DNA from: G963665925 sp050596425
GTDB taxonomy: Bacteria > Bacillota > Clostridia > Peptostreptococcales > Acidaminobacteraceae
NCBI RefSeq assembly: GCF_050596425.1
Contig: NZ_CP192292.1
Location: 3,038,001-3,102,000 of the forward strand
Direction of reading: 5' to 3'
DNA length: 64,000 nt
The notes beneath the pieces are model-generated. The model made no database searches. It worked only from the letters and a program-made list of their open reading frames with translations, and was not told the DNA's origin. The position numbers and the translations under genes were made by a program. Shown in pieces: positions 1 through 8,940 of this stretch. The stretch's first letter is position 1. Every line of letters starts with the position of its first letter.

Positions 1-621
1 AGTCATCCCTGAGTTAATCAGATCATCCACATCAACATTTGATTTAATGCCAAACCTTCTGGCTCTTTCAAGGGCATCAAGGACACTAAGTGTGGTATGG
101 ACAGAGCTATGAAAGTCGCCTCCGGCGTGGTTACAGTTCCATCCCCCATCATATAGTCTGGTCTTTTCAAAGTAGGTCAGCATGTCTGACATCCTATCAT
201 CAACAATTTTGAAATAGCATAGCATAGACAAGACCATCGCAGTCACACAAACATCTGATTTTTTTGATGTGGCACTCACATCAATGCCCATATCTGAAGA
301 AAATTTTTCATTTAAATACTTCATGAGGGCCACTTTGGGAGCCATATGATCACTCGGAAAACCAATTCTCATCATCTGTAAGATCGTGTAGTGCGTAGAA
401 ACCCACTTTGGAGAATAGTAGCCTCTGCCCCACAGACCATCCTTCCCTTGAGCGTCTAAAAGTTTCTTCCCCCAGCCTTCAAGAGCAATATTTTGTTGAA
501 GAACATTTAAGTTTATACCAGTATCAAGCAAATCTCGATTCACTTGATACACGATGGCTGGGTCGCCTTCTAACAACCACTTTATTAATTTTCCATTTGG
601 TCGAATATAATCATAGGACAT
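1..621 (-). CDS. Alpha/alpha-toroid (prenyltransferase/squalene-oxidase-repeat-like) protein, 3' end outside the window
   Basis: The reading frame starts at 621 (ATG, preceded by GGAGTAGGAC) and runs off the left edge, so at least 207 residues are seen. It begins MSYDYIRPNGKLIKWLLEGD and contains repeated helical segments with motifs such as GKDGLWGRGYYSPKW and YDGGWNC, which resemble the (D/G)GxW repeats of the squalene/terpenoid cyclase-type toroid fold. Many Firmicutes carry uncharacterised proteins that start with the same W-L-L-E-G-D-P-A-I pattern. The enzymatic role is unknown. It is the last visible gene of a likely operon with the small gene at 633-854 and carbamate kinase. The fold call is from motif recognition, and no catalytic residues were identified. 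Confidence 0.75.
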   Translation of the reverse strand, partial: MSYDYIRPNGKLIKWLLEGDPAIVYQVNRDLLDTGINLNVLQQNIALEGWGKKLLDAQGKDGLWGRGYYSPKWVSTHYTILQMMRIGFPSDHMAPKVALMKYLNEKFSSDMGIDVSATSKKSDVCVTAMVLSMLCYFKIVDDRMSDMLTYFEKTRLYDGGWNCNHAGGDFHSSVHTTLSVLDALERARRFGIKSNVDVDDLINSGMT

Positions 622-632
622 GTCCTACTCCT

Positions 633-854
633 TCACTGTCTTTCATTGCCATGTTTAAAGTGACCAGTAACCTTGGCCAGTTCCAACTGCACTTCAAAGT
701 CAGATTTATTCTCAATTTTCCTAAGAAACTTACTTGCTAGCTTGCCACTCAACACTTTTATCTCTTTATTGTTCCAGTAAATAAAAACCTTTCCCGACTT
801 TGTCACATTATACTCAAAAGGTTCTTCTTGTAGTTTATTTCTTTGATCAATCAT
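633..854 (-). CDS. Conserved small hypothetical protein
   Basis: This 73-residue basic protein has no signal peptide or membrane segment. Its core, with GKVFIYWNNKEIKVLSGKLA followed by KFLRKI, resembles a small uncharacterised Firmicutes family often annotated only as hypothetical. The ATG at 854 is preceded by an AAAGGGCG ribosome binding site. It lies 14 bases after the carbamate kinase stop and 11 bases before the next start, so the three genes are probably co-transcribed. No function can be assigned. Confidence 0.7.
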   Translation of the reverse strand: MIDQRNKLQEEPFEYNVTKSGKVFIYWNNKEIKVLSGKLASKFLRKIENKSDFEVQLELAKVTGHFKHGNERQ

Positions 855-868
855 TTTGCGCCCTTTCT

Positions 869-1804
869 TTATTGATTCACTATTAAGGTTCCGGTTGTCC
901 CTTCAATCCCCTCTCTAGCCTTTTCCAGCGAAGTGATCAGGGCCTTTCTATCTGGTCCTGACTGGGCGAAGGCAAGTGCCGCTTCAACTTTTGGCAGCAT
1001 TGATCCCGGGGCAAACTGTCCTTCCTTGATATATTTTTTAGCAAGATCAGGTGTCAGTTGATCAAGCCACTTTTCAGTGACCTTTCCAAAATCAATAGCT
1101 ACCCGTTCAACGGCAGTAAGAATAATAAGGTAGTCTGCACCAACAATTTCTGCCAATTTAGCACTGGCAAAATCCTTATCAATAACTGCTGGCACACCGA
1201 TCAAGGCACTGCCATCTCTTACAACCGGTATACCACCGCCTCCTGCTGCTATAACGATTTGATTCTTCTCTATGAGTTTGAGAATCGAGGCTTTTTCGAC
1301 CACATCTATCGGTTTGGGACTGGCAACAACGCGTCTATATCCCCGACCTGCATCTTCAACCATATGCCAACCTTTTTCATCCATAAGAGCTTCCGCTTGA
1401 ACAAAGTCGTAGAAACTGCCTATGGGTTTTGTCGGTTTTTCAAATGCGGGATCATTCTTGTCGACAATAACTTGGGTGATAATTGTGCTAACAGGATAAG
1501 TCAAACCTCTTTCCAGTAGTTCTTCTCGAATGGCGTTTTGCAAATGAAATCCTATATACCCCTGACTCATGGCCCCACATTCGGGGAATGGCATATGCGG
1601 TGTATTGGCTTCAGATTCAGAAGCTGTTTGCATAGCTAGATTAATCATACCTACCTGAGGACCATTCCCATGAGCCAATATAACTTCATTGCCTGCTTCT
1701 ATTAAATCGACAATGGGTTTTGCCGTGTGTTTGACCAGTTGAATTTGCTCTCTTGGTGTTTTCCCTAGTGCATTTCCACCAAGCGCTACCACTATTTTCC
1801 TCAT
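869..1804 (-). CDS. arcC: Carbamate kinase
   Basis: Carbamate kinase (311 residues, the usual family length) transfers phosphate between carbamoyl phosphate and ADP, giving ATP plus carbamate in arginine, citrulline or agmatine fermentation. The N-terminus MRKIVVALGGNALG is the family's nucleotide-binding glycine motif. Further amino-acid-kinase features are GNGPQVG, the segment AAGGGGIPV and DKDFASAKLA. The ATG follows a strong AAGGAGGACAAA site. No arginine deiminase or carbamoyltransferase gene is adjacent, so the source of carbamoyl phosphate is not evident here. Two small genes of unknown function follow in the same direction. Confidence 0.95.
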   Translation of the reverse strand: MRKIVVALGGNALGKTPREQIQLVKHTAKPIVDLIEAGNEVILAHGNGPQVGMINLAMQTASESEANTPHMPFPECGAMSQGYIGFHLQNAIREELLERGLTYPVSTIITQVIVDKNDPAFEKPTKPIGSFYDFVQAEALMDEKGWHMVEDAGRGYRRVVASPKPIDVVEKASILKLIEKNQIVIAAGGGGIPVVRDGSALIGVPAVIDKDFASAKLAEIVGADYLIILTAVERVAIDFGKVTEKWLDQLTPDLAKKYIKEGQFAPGSMLPKVEAALAFAQSGPDRKALITSLEKAREGIEGTTGTLIVNQ

Positions 1805-1964
1805 TTTGTCCTCCTTATTTTTTAGACAACTTAGCTTGATGATGACTCTTAATTAACATCCCCTGCTACTAATAAAAAGCAAGCAAGTCAATAACTCAAG
1901 TAAGTCTCCAAGGTTCAGTGGCATATATACCCAAGTATGTGCTTTTAATGACATATAGATTGGG

Positions 1965-1994
1965 AAAAATAAAAAGGACTGTTTACACAGTCCT
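1965..1994 (-). terminator. Intrinsic terminator upstream of arcC
   Basis: The stem AGGACTGT (1975-1982) pairs with ACAGTCCT (1987-1994) around a TTAC loop. On the minus strand it is followed by TTTTTATTTTT. It should end the transcript of the DUF975 gene and its upstream kinase operon before arcC. Nothing else recognisable was found between 1805 and 1964. Confidence 0.8.
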
Positions 1995-2065
1995 CAGGTT
2001 TCAACAATGTTGACACCAATAGTATTATAATCATACTTCTATCTATTTTTCTTTTTTGATAAACC

Positions 2066-2224
2066 TCAAATTAATAAAAAATCTATAGCATTCACCTTGA
2101 GAATACTATCCAGATTTGACCTCCAGAATGAATTGGAATATTCTTTATGAACGCGTAACTCTGAGGGCTCTGATTTAATCGAAGTGTGAACCTTAATATC
2201 CACAATTTATAAGGCTGTTTTCAT
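2066..2224 (-). pseudogene. Possible remnant of a small gene interrupted by a stop codon
   Basis: An ATG at 2224 sits behind a good GGAGGG site (2229-2235), but the frame reads MKTAL and then TAA. The same frame continues open for another 45 codons (VDIKVHTSIKSEPSELRVHK and onward) to a TGA at 2066. This may be a small gene broken by a nonsense mutation, or chance. No family was recognised. Confidence 0.2.
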
Positions 2225-2243
2225 TTATGCCCTCCACTTTGAT

Positions 2244-2330
2244 TCACTCTTTTTCAAGTTCATCCATTTTTCCATTGATGCTTTTAAGTTCACGAAGTAT
2301 TTCATCGAGCACCGCATATACATGGTTCAT
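2244..2330 (-). CDS. Possible 28-residue small protein
   Basis: A short frame starts 3 bases after the stop of the DUF975 gene. It encodes MNHVYAVLDEILRELKSING plus KMDELEKE, a strongly amphipathic, coiled-coil-like helix. The ribosome binding site is weak (GGCGAGTGATCC), so expression would rely on translational coupling. It could be an accessory peptide or non-coding. Confidence 0.35.
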   Translation of the reverse strand: MNHVYAVLDEILRELKSINGKMDELEKE

Positions 2331-2333
2331 GGA

Positions 2334-3107
2334 TCACTCGCCCATCATGTCACTTATAACAAACTCTTCAGGAGAGCAAAGATTTTCTGCTATAGCTTGA
2401 TCTTTAAGTGTTCTATAGAGCTCTGCGTGGGTTCCATAAAAATATGGGTGAACGAATAATGTACCAATACCAAATAAAAGCCCACCAAGTATATACCAGC
2501 CAATGAAGGATAGGTCCAATATGAAAATATCCATTTTTTGACCACTTGTCATATCATTACTCAGCTCCAGAGCCCGAGTGTGACCTATGCCAGGATTCTC
2601 AGCTAAAATGAAAGGCACCATTCTATAGGCATATGCTTTAATGACACCTGGTATTATAAGCAGGAGTCCCCATAAGAAAACAATAACACCTCTGTAAAGC
2701 ATCGTTCTAACAACGTCCCAGTATCTTTCTGACTTGAAGGAAAAGCCCATATCGTTTAGATCAAACTTTTCATCTGTTGTTCCTAAGAAAAATTTACGAC
2801 AGCCCACTTCAAGAGGATACCCGAGCATAATCCGCAGTGCTAGTCCCGCTAAAATAGCAATCAGAGCAAAACCAACAATGCCTGTAATCAAAAATGGTAA
2901 GAATGCAGGCAGTTCAGAAACCACATCTGTGCCTCCGCTGGATAGATCCGTGTTGACATTGACCAAATTGCCTCCGCCCGAACGGCCACCTCCACCACCG
3001 CCACCGCTTGTTATAAACGATAGAACCAGACCCACTAGGAACATTTTCCAGTAGCCTTTTCTCATCGTTTCCCTTGCTTTGTTTTTTAATTCAACCCTTG
3101 TCCACAT
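2334..3107 (-). CDS. DUF975 family integral membrane protein
   Basis: The start at 3107 (MWTRVELKNKARETM) is preferred over the longer frame because AAAGGAG lies 5 bases upstream and the family typically begins with a similar MWTR-type segment. The 257-residue protein has a first membrane segment (KMFLVGLVLSFI), then a glycine-rich loop with a run of seven glycines, and several more hydrophobic segments (about residues 80-105, 135-160, 200-225). DUF975 proteins are uncharacterised polytopic membrane proteins common in Firmicutes. The start lies 10 bases after the stop of the hybrid sensor kinase, suggesting co-transcription. No substrate or partner can be inferred. Confidence 0.85.
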   Translation of the reverse strand: MWTRVELKNKARETMRKGYWKMFLVGLVLSFITSGGGGGGGRSGGGNLVNVNTDLSSGGTDVVSELPAFLPFLITGIVGFALIAILAGLALRIMLGYPLEVGCRKFFLGTTDEKFDLNDMGFSFKSERYWDVVRTMLYRGVIVFLWGLLLIIPGVIKAYAYRMVPFILAENPGIGHTRALELSNDMTSGQKMDIFILDLSFIGWYILGGLLFGIGTLFVHPYFYGTHAELYRTLKDQAIAENLCSPEEFVISDMMGE

Positions 3108-3117
3108 AAGCGCTCCT

Positions 3118-6100
3118 TTACGATGATAACTTTTCAATAAGATCTGTTGCTATGCTTTCGGCCATTTCATACTTATACTTTGCTATTGCACGAACAAGTC
3201 CATTAATATCTTCTTGATAATCGTTTGGCCAACTTTTACTTTCAAGATAATGCATCTTCTCCTTGCACATTTTCACATCCCCCACAACAACACTTGGGAT
3301 AAGTGCTTCAATGTGATCATACAACTCATTAAGACCACCACTATGTCCATGATCCCTCTGTATATAGTTCGACTTTTCCCGCTCATATCCTGCCATTGGT
3401 TCGATGTCTTTCAAAACATTTTCTAAAGCTTCATCAAAATCCATTAGGGGGCTATCATCTAATAGAATACCCCCATCCTTTACAGCATACTCCAGGATTC
3501 TCGTAGCGTCTTTTAATATTTTTGCCCCCAGATTGCCTGCCACACCTTTTATACTGTGTAGCATTTGACTTGCCTCATCAAGATGGCCTTGACTTATATG
3601 ACTTCTAATCGTTTGACTCAAGTCTTTGTTATTCTCATAGAATACGATCAAAAGTCGCAAATACAACTCTTTATTTCCCGTTACCCGCATAAGACCATCC
3701 ATGGTATCAATGGATGGCATGGCATTATCAAACACTTGTTCAGATAAAGCTGGTTGAATGCTGACATTATCTTTTGAATTATAAACGCGTTCCACGTCAG
3801 AAATATGCTTAGATAAAACATCAAACAACTCGCTTGGAACAACAGGTTTTGCCACGTAGCCATCAAATCCGCTCTTTAAAACCTTTTCCCTTGTGCCTTC
3901 CATGGCATCTGCTGTCATTGCCACTATAGGCACACCTCGCATGGGTTCAGCAAACTGTCGAATCAATTTTGTGGCTTCATACCCATTCATTTTTGGCATT
4001 TGCAAATCCATAAGTATTAAATCTATACCATCATCTTCAGATGTGACATCCACAGCTTCCAGTCCATCGCTTGCACAAATGACATTTAGCCCTTCATTCT
4101 CAAGGAGATCTTTGGTAACAACTTGATTGATTTCATTGTCTTCAACCAGGAGTATCTTCGCACCTTTAATCTTCTTTTCCCTATAAGTATCCTTGCGCTG
4201 TAAAAAGTTTGACTGAACCTGAACATGGCTAGGCTCAGAAATTTGAGCTTCATCAGTCCTTTCAAATACTAAGGAGAAGAAGAAGGCGCTCCCCTTACCA
4301 TACTCACTTTCTACTTGGATCTGGCCACCTAAAAGTTCTATCAAATTTTGACTGATAGCAAGACCAAGACCTGTGCCACCAAAGCGTCTTGTTGTAGAAG
4401 CATCAGCCTGCTGAAATGAGTTGAATAAAATCTTTTCTTGATCTTTGGTCAGTCCAATCCCAGTATCAATAACTTGAAAGTCTAAGGTAACTTTACTATT
4501 TTTTTCATCTTTTTTAGTGATTCTTACAGTAACCTGCCCTTCATCGGTAAATTTTACAGCATTGCTGGTCAAGTTTAGCAAAACTTGCTCTAGTCTTAAA
4601 GGATCTCCTATAAGAGCATGAGGAATACTTTCATCAATATCAATTATAAAGTCAAGCCCCTTTTGCTTGGCATGATAGGCCATTATATTAGATAAATCAA
4701 TGATCACGACATTCAAGTCAAACGGCAATGATTCTATTTGAAGCATACCTGCTTCCATTTTTGAAAAATCCAATATGTCATTAATGATTTCAAGAAGGTT
4801 TCTAGATGATATATCCACTTTTGATAAGTACTCTCTTTGTTTCTCGTCCAGTTCTGTTTTTAATGCCAAGTTTGTTAGTCCAATAATAGCATTTAATGGT
4901 GTTCTGATTTCATGGCTCATATTGGCAAGAAATTCACCCTTAACGCGTGTGGCTTCTTCGGCGTCTTCTTTGGCTTTTTTTACAGTTTCAAATAGTTCTC
5001 CATTATATAAGGCTATAGCCGCATGGATGGCATACGCTGTTCCCCACTTGACCATATCCTCTGTAAAGTGATGTTTGCTTTTATGGTCTAGCGTTAAGAT
5101 TCCAATAACTTCATCTCCAAAGACCAGAGGCAGAAGCAGGCGTGACTGGATACTTGTAAAATCCAGTCCATAAGGGTTTGTTCTCAAGCTATTTTCTGAC
5201 ATCACATAAGGCTTCTTTTGTAATAGTGCTTCTGACAAAAGAGGAAAATCCTTTAAGGCAAAATGGTCCCCAATCAAGTCCGTTTCCGCATCAAAACCAG
5301 AGGTATAAATAATTTCATATACCTCTTCCTGATTCACTTGTATGGTCGCATAATCAAATGGAATTGTTTCTTTTAACTTAGATATTATGTTCTCAAGCAC
5401 ATCTTCAAGGGCGAGGGTGCTGCTTAAGACCAAGGATGCATTATATAAGTTCTCCAGTTGTTTCAAGGCATCATTTAAATTTTCTTGTGTTCTTAATCTT
5501 GCCTTGTTTTCCTGTCTAAGACGTCTCATCCAGTGCAGTGTCACAGCTATAACCAAAAGTATAATGGCAGTGATCTGAAAAATAATCCTGTAAATTGGCT
5601 TGAGGTCCGCCTTAACCTCAACACCACTCCACTTATTTATAATTTCAATTTTTTCGGCCTCCGTGACTGCATTTAGACCTTTTTCGAGTATAGATTTCAG
5701 AATAGGCCAGTCATCTCTAATAGCAAAAGCCAACCCATTCTCATTTTCTATGGTTGAGGCCACTCGTACATTGCTTATTCCCATATTTTTAACTATGTAA
5801 TTTGTTGTTGTTAAGTTCCCTATGCAAATTTCCACTTTGTCAGATGCCACTGCTAAAAGGGCTTCTTCAGCCGTGTCATAAAGTCTTAGGTTTTCTATCC
5901 CTAAGTTCTGTACAAACCCATGATGAGAGCTATCCTTTTGTACACCAACAGAGTGTTCAAAAAGATCTGAAACTGATACGCTTCCACTATAGTCATTCCG
6001 TGTATAGATGGCCCTTTGAAATTGTATATAAGGGCTTGTAAAAACAAAATAAGGCTTTCTTGATTCTGTAACACCAATACCAGGAAGAACATCAATTTCT

Positions 6101-6414
6101 TTGTTTTCTGCTTTACGAATAACCTCTTCCCAAGTCTTAACCTCCACCGGTTGCATATTGATGCCTAGCTTTTTATTTAAAAGACCCACATAATCTGCAC
6201 ATATGCCCTTATAATCCCCATCGTTGTCTTGGAATTCATAGGGGATAAAGTTGGGATCATACCCTATACGTATGGTTTTATGAGCATCAATAAATGCTTT
6301 TTCCTCTTGGGTCAAATTAACTTTTTTTAAGGCACTAGCATAGACGCCAAGGGGTAAACTGAAAATAAGGCACAATAAAACGAACCCTTTTAAGACTTTT
6401 CTCTTTTTCCCCAT
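3118..6414 (-). CDS. Hybrid sensor histidine kinase with extracellular solute-binding sensor domain
   Basis: The domain order is: signal/membrane anchor (residues about 5-25); bacterial extracellular solute-binding domain, SBP family 3 type (about 30-265); transmembrane segment (IIFQITAIILLVIA); GAF domain; HisKA box MSHEIRTPLNAIIGL; HATPase; receiver domain (LILMDLQMPKMNG); and a C-terminal Hpt domain with LHSIKGVAGNLGA. It is a complete BvgS/EvgS-like phosphorelay sensor that would bind a small solute outside the membrane. The ATG at 6414 has AAGGTG at a 9-base spacing. Earlier candidate starts at 6423 and 6426 overlap the HD-GYP gene stop in a TGATG junction and have poor spacing. The likely output partner is the HD-GYP response regulator immediately upstream in the operon. 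Confidence 0.93.
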   Translation of the reverse strand: MGKKRKVLKGFVLLCLIFSLPLGVYASALKKVNLTQEEKAFIDAHKTIRIGYDPNFIPYEFQDNDGDYKGICADYVGLLNKKLGINMQPVEVKTWEEVIRKAENKEIDVLPGIGVTESRKPYFVFTSPYIQFQRAIYTRNDYSGSVSVSDLFEHSVGVQKDSSHHGFVQNLGIENLRLYDTAEEALLAVASDKVEICIGNLTTTNYIVKNMGISNVRVASTIENENGLAFAIRDDWPILKSILEKGLNAVTEAEKIEIINKWSGVEVKADLKPIYRIIFQITAIILLVIAVTLHWMRRLRQENKARLRTQENLNDALKQLENLYNASLVLSSTLALEDVLENIISKLKETIPFDYATIQVNQEEVYEIIYTSGFDAETDLIGDHFALKDFPLLSEALLQKKPYVMSENSLRTNPYGLDFTSIQSRLLLPLVFGDEVIGILTLDHKSKHHFTEDMVKWGTAYAIHAAIALYNGELFETVKKAKEDAEEATRVKGEFLANMSHEIRTPLNAIIGLTNLALKTELDEKQREYLSKVDISSRNLLEIINDILDFSKMEAGMLQIESLPFDLNVVIIDLSNIMAYHAKQKGLDFIIDIDESIPHALIGDPLRLEQVLLNLTSNAVKFTDEGQVTVRITKKDEKNSKVTLDFQVIDTGIGLTKDQEKILFNSFQQADASTTRRFGGTGLGLAISQNLIELLGGQIQVESEYGKGSAFFFSLVFERTDEAQISEPSHVQVQSNFLQRKDTYREKKIKGAKILLVEDNEINQVVTKDLLENEGLNVICASDGLEAVDVTSEDDGIDLILMDLQMPKMNGYEATKLIRQFAEPMRGVPIVAMTADAMEGTREKVLKSGFDGYVAKPVVPSELFDVLSKHISDVERVYNSKDNVSIQPALSEQVFDNAMPSIDTMDGLMRVTGNKELYLRLLIVFYENNKDLSQTIRSHISQGHLDEASQMLHSIKGVAGNLGAKILKDATRILEYAVKDGGILLDDSPLMDFDEALENVLKDIEPMAGYEREKSNYIQRDHGHSGGLNELYDHIEALIPSVVVGDVKMCKEKMHYLESKSWPNDYQEDINGLVRAIAKYKYEMAESIATDLIEKLSS

Positions 6415-6422
6415 TTTCAACA

Positions 6423-7523
6423 TCACCTTGAGGCCTTTATTTGCAGTCTCTTGTCTTCATGCAAATGGTCTGCGTAGTCACTAGAAATCCTATAAAAAGC
6501 ATCATTCAATTCTATAAAGGCATCCACCACATCCGGGTCAAAGTGTTTGTTCTTTCCATCCTTAATGATTTCCACTGATCGTTCATGGGAAATTTCCGGC
6601 TTATATACACGTTCACTTCTGAGGGCATCGTAAACATCTGCCAAGGCAACAATACGACCTGATATTGGGATTTCTTCACCTCTAAGCCCTCTTGGGTAGC
6701 CACTTCCATCCCATTTTTCATGGTGGGTCATGGTAATTTCCCAGGCCATTTTTAAAAACGATTCTTCTCCAAGCTCCAGTTGGGCCTTTTTTATGATCTC
6801 GCCACCATATATTGTATGAAGTTTCATTTTATCAAATTCCTGTTCAGTAAAAAGACCTGGCTTGAGAAGAACTTCGTCTTGTACCCCTACTTTTCCAATA
6901 TCGTGAAGTGGCGTTGATTTTCCAAGTAGGTTGACAGCCTCATCCGTTAAATAATCCTTAAACCGTTCATAGGCCTTGAGTTGCTCTGCTAGAAGCAAGG
7001 TATACTGCTGGGTTCTTTGAATATGCTTTCCAGTCTCGTTGTCCCTATACTCTGCCAGAATAGCCATACTCTTGATGGTCACATCTTGCGTTATTTCAAG
7101 TTCTGCAGTCCTATCCTGCACGAGCTTTTCAAGCTGGTTGCTGTGTTTTTTAAGGCTTAGATGATTTCTAATTCTTGCTTTGACAAGATCCATATTAAAA
7201 GGCTTCACAATATAATCGACTGCTCCAAGCTCAAGACCTCGAGCTTCATCTGTCGATTCAGACAGCGCCGTGACAAAGATGATTGGAATATCATTGGTTT
7301 TTGGATTGCTTTTGACTATCTCACATAACTCATATCCATCCATATCTGGCATCATGATATCCAGTAGGACCAAGTCAGGTTTTTCTGATACGATAATTTT
7401 AAGAGCCCTCGTGGCATTGGTTGCAACATGAATATCGTATTCTTCGGCTAAGGATTCGACGAGAATATCTAAATTTTCCTCTGTGTCGTCAACGATTAGT
7501 AACCGGGATTTTGAAGCACTCAT
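6423..7523 (-). CDS. Response regulator with HD-GYP cyclic-di-GMP phosphodiesterase domain
   Basis: Residues about 5-125 form a receiver domain (LLIVDDTEEN, LVLLDIMMPDMDGYE, VDYIVKPF). After a coiled-coil linker the C-terminal half is an HD-GYP domain with HDIGK and HHEKWDGSGYP both intact, so hydrolysis of cyclic-di-GMP is expected. The start at 7523 is chosen because AAAGGAGG lies 6 bases upstream. The longer frame reaching 7589 has no such site. The gene is the first of an operon with the hybrid kinase, sharing a TGATG overlap, and is its probable phosphorylation target. A similar receiver/HD-GYP protein lies at 53686-55269. Confidence 0.93.
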   Translation of the reverse strand: MSASKSRLLIVDDTEENLDILVESLAEEYDIHVATNATRALKIIVSEKPDLVLLDIMMPDMDGYELCEIVKSNPKTNDIPIIFVTALSESTDEARGLELGAVDYIVKPFNMDLVKARIRNHLSLKKHSNQLEKLVQDRTAELEITQDVTIKSMAILAEYRDNETGKHIQRTQQYTLLLAEQLKAYERFKDYLTDEAVNLLGKSTPLHDIGKVGVQDEVLLKPGLFTEQEFDKMKLHTIYGGEIIKKAQLELGEESFLKMAWEITMTHHEKWDGSGYPRGLRGEEIPISGRIVALADVYDALRSERVYKPEISHERSVEIIKDGKNKHFDPDVVDAFIELNDAFYRISSDYADHLHEDKRLQIKASR

Positions 7524-7752
7524 TGTGAACCTCCTTTTCTGTGTCCATATCATAATATTAATACCATCCATATTATGCTCTAAGCGCAAACGACATCATT
7601 TGACCTCAAAGCGACACAGTTAACCCTGTACAAAAACCTGTTTTTCTGTTTGTGTATTCCTAAGGCGTTTTTTAAAAGCAAAGACTGCCATTTAATATTA
7701 TCTATTGGTAATAAAAGAAATTATGCCTTGTTACACTTCTGTTCCATAGAAA

Positions 7753-7788
7753 AAGCACCATCCCAAATTGCTCAAAGGATGGTGCTTA
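7753..7788 (-). terminator. Intrinsic terminator of tdh
   Basis: AAGCACCATCC (7753-7763) pairs with GGATGGTGCTT (7778-7788). On the minus strand the stem is followed by TTTTTC. It lies about 40 bases after the tdh stop. The rest of the 7524-7826 gap holds the upstream region of the HD-GYP gene, and no convincing promoter was picked out. Confidence 0.85.
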
Positions 7789-7826
7789 GAATTTCATTTT
7801 AAATTGTTGCTAAAGTTTTTGATCTC

Positions 7827-8861
7827 TTACCATTCAAGGATAACCTTGCCTGATTGACCACTCTTCATGATTTCAAAACCTTTTTCAAACTCAGTGTATG
7901 GCATTTTATGTGTAATGACTTGTGAAACATCAAGACCTGATTGAAGCATTGAAGTCATCTTGTACCATGTTTCAAACATTTCACGACCATAAATACCCTT
8001 TATGAACAGTCCGTTGAATACAACCTTATTCCAGTCAACTGGAGTGTCTGGCCCCTGGATACCCAGCATAGCAATTTTGCCACCGTGGAACATGTTGTCA
8101 ATCATATCACTGAATGCAGAGGCATTGCCTGACATTTCTAGACCGACATCAAAACCTTCTTTCATGTTCAGCTCAGCCATAACTTCAGAAAGTTTCTCAT
8201 TCATTGGGTTAACCACACGGTCAGCGCCCATTTTCTTTGCAAGGTCTAGTCTGTAATCATTCACATCAGTGACAACAACGTGACGTGCACCCGCATGCTT
8301 GGCAATGGCTGCTGCCATGATACCAATTGGACCCGCACCTGTGATCAAGACATCTTCACCAAGTAGATCAAAAGAAAGAGCTGTATGAACCGCATTTCCA
8401 AGTGGATCCATGATACTTAGGACATCTTCAGAAATTGCTGGATCACATAACCATACATTTTGCATTGGAATAGCAGCATATTCTGCAAAGATACCTGTTC
8501 TATTAACGCCAACACCCATAGTGTTCTTGCAAAGGTGTCTTCTACCCGCTAAACAGTTACGGCAGTGACCGCAAACAATGTGTCCCTCTCCAGAAACAAG
8601 ATCACCGACTTTGAAATCCTTAACACCAGGACCGATTTCAACAATTTCACCAACAAACTCATGGCCAATTGTCATTGGTACTGGAATTGTAGCTTGTGAC
8701 CACTCATCCCAGTTGTAGATATGAACATCTGTACCACAAATTGCAGTTTTCTTCATTTTTATAAGTACATCTTGCTCACCGACAACAGGCATGTCAACTT
8801 CTTCAAGCCATAGACCCGGCTTAGCATATTTTTTCACTAAAGCATTCATTTTTTTAGACAT
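7827..8861 (-). CDS. tdh: L-threonine 3-dehydrogenase, zinc-dependent
   Basis: A medium-chain dehydrogenase (344 residues) that oxidises L-threonine to 2-amino-3-oxobutyrate with NAD+. Recognition rests on the motif TAICGTDVHIYNWDEW, which is characteristic of threonine dehydrogenase, with catalytic zinc ligands Cys42 and the GHEF histidine 67. A structural zinc loop of four cysteines (VCGHCRNCLAGRRHLC) and the nucleotide-binding GAGPIG follow. The ATG is preceded by AGGAGGTGCATT. The usual partner kbl (2-amino-3-ketobutyrate CoA ligase) is not adjacent. The gene is probably monocistronic, with its own promoter and terminator. Confidence 0.95.
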   Translation of the reverse strand: MSKKMNALVKKYAKPGLWLEEVDMPVVGEQDVLIKMKKTAICGTDVHIYNWDEWSQATIPVPMTIGHEFVGEIVEIGPGVKDFKVGDLVSGEGHIVCGHCRNCLAGRRHLCKNTMGVGVNRTGIFAEYAAIPMQNVWLCDPAISEDVLSIMDPLGNAVHTALSFDLLGEDVLITGAGPIGIMAAAIAKHAGARHVVVTDVNDYRLDLAKKMGADRVVNPMNEKLSEVMAELNMKEGFDVGLEMSGNASAFSDMIDNMFHGGKIAMLGIQGPDTPVDWNKVVFNGLFIKGIYGREMFETWYKMTSMLQSGLDVSQVITHKMPYTEFEKGFEIMKSGQSGKVILEW

Positions 8862-8911
8862 AATGCACCTCCTAGGGGTATGATACCATATATTGCGCGA
8901 TTGGTCATTAT

Positions 8912-8940
8912 ATTATACGAGAAACGTTTTCATTTTTTTC
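8912..8940 (-). promoter_or_regulatory. Candidate tdh promoter with LacI/CcpA-like operator
   Basis: On the minus strand a TATAAT -10 (8917-8912) is preceded by a poorly conserved A-rich -35. The spacer contains GAAAACGTTTC (8931-8921), whose core AAACGTTT is palindromic and resembles half of a catabolite-responsive element. The assignment to CcpA is inference. Between 8945 and 9150 only a short hairpin (CACAT-GG-ATGTG, near 8965) was noticed. Confidence 0.4.

Noticed and set aside
1058..1519. A 153-codon plus-strand frame inside arcC.
   Set aside because: It is antisense to a clear carbamate kinase gene, has no ribosome binding site and shows no recognisable protein character.
2995..3009. 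The glycine run in the DUF975 protein as a possible slippage or repeat-expansion site.
   Set aside because: Glycine-rich loops after the first membrane helix are plausible in this kind of protein and the codons are mixed, so contingency-locus behaviour is not supported.
2734..3054. A plus-strand frame with a run of prolines.
   Set aside because: The proline run is only the antisense of the glycine-rich loop in the DUF975 protein.
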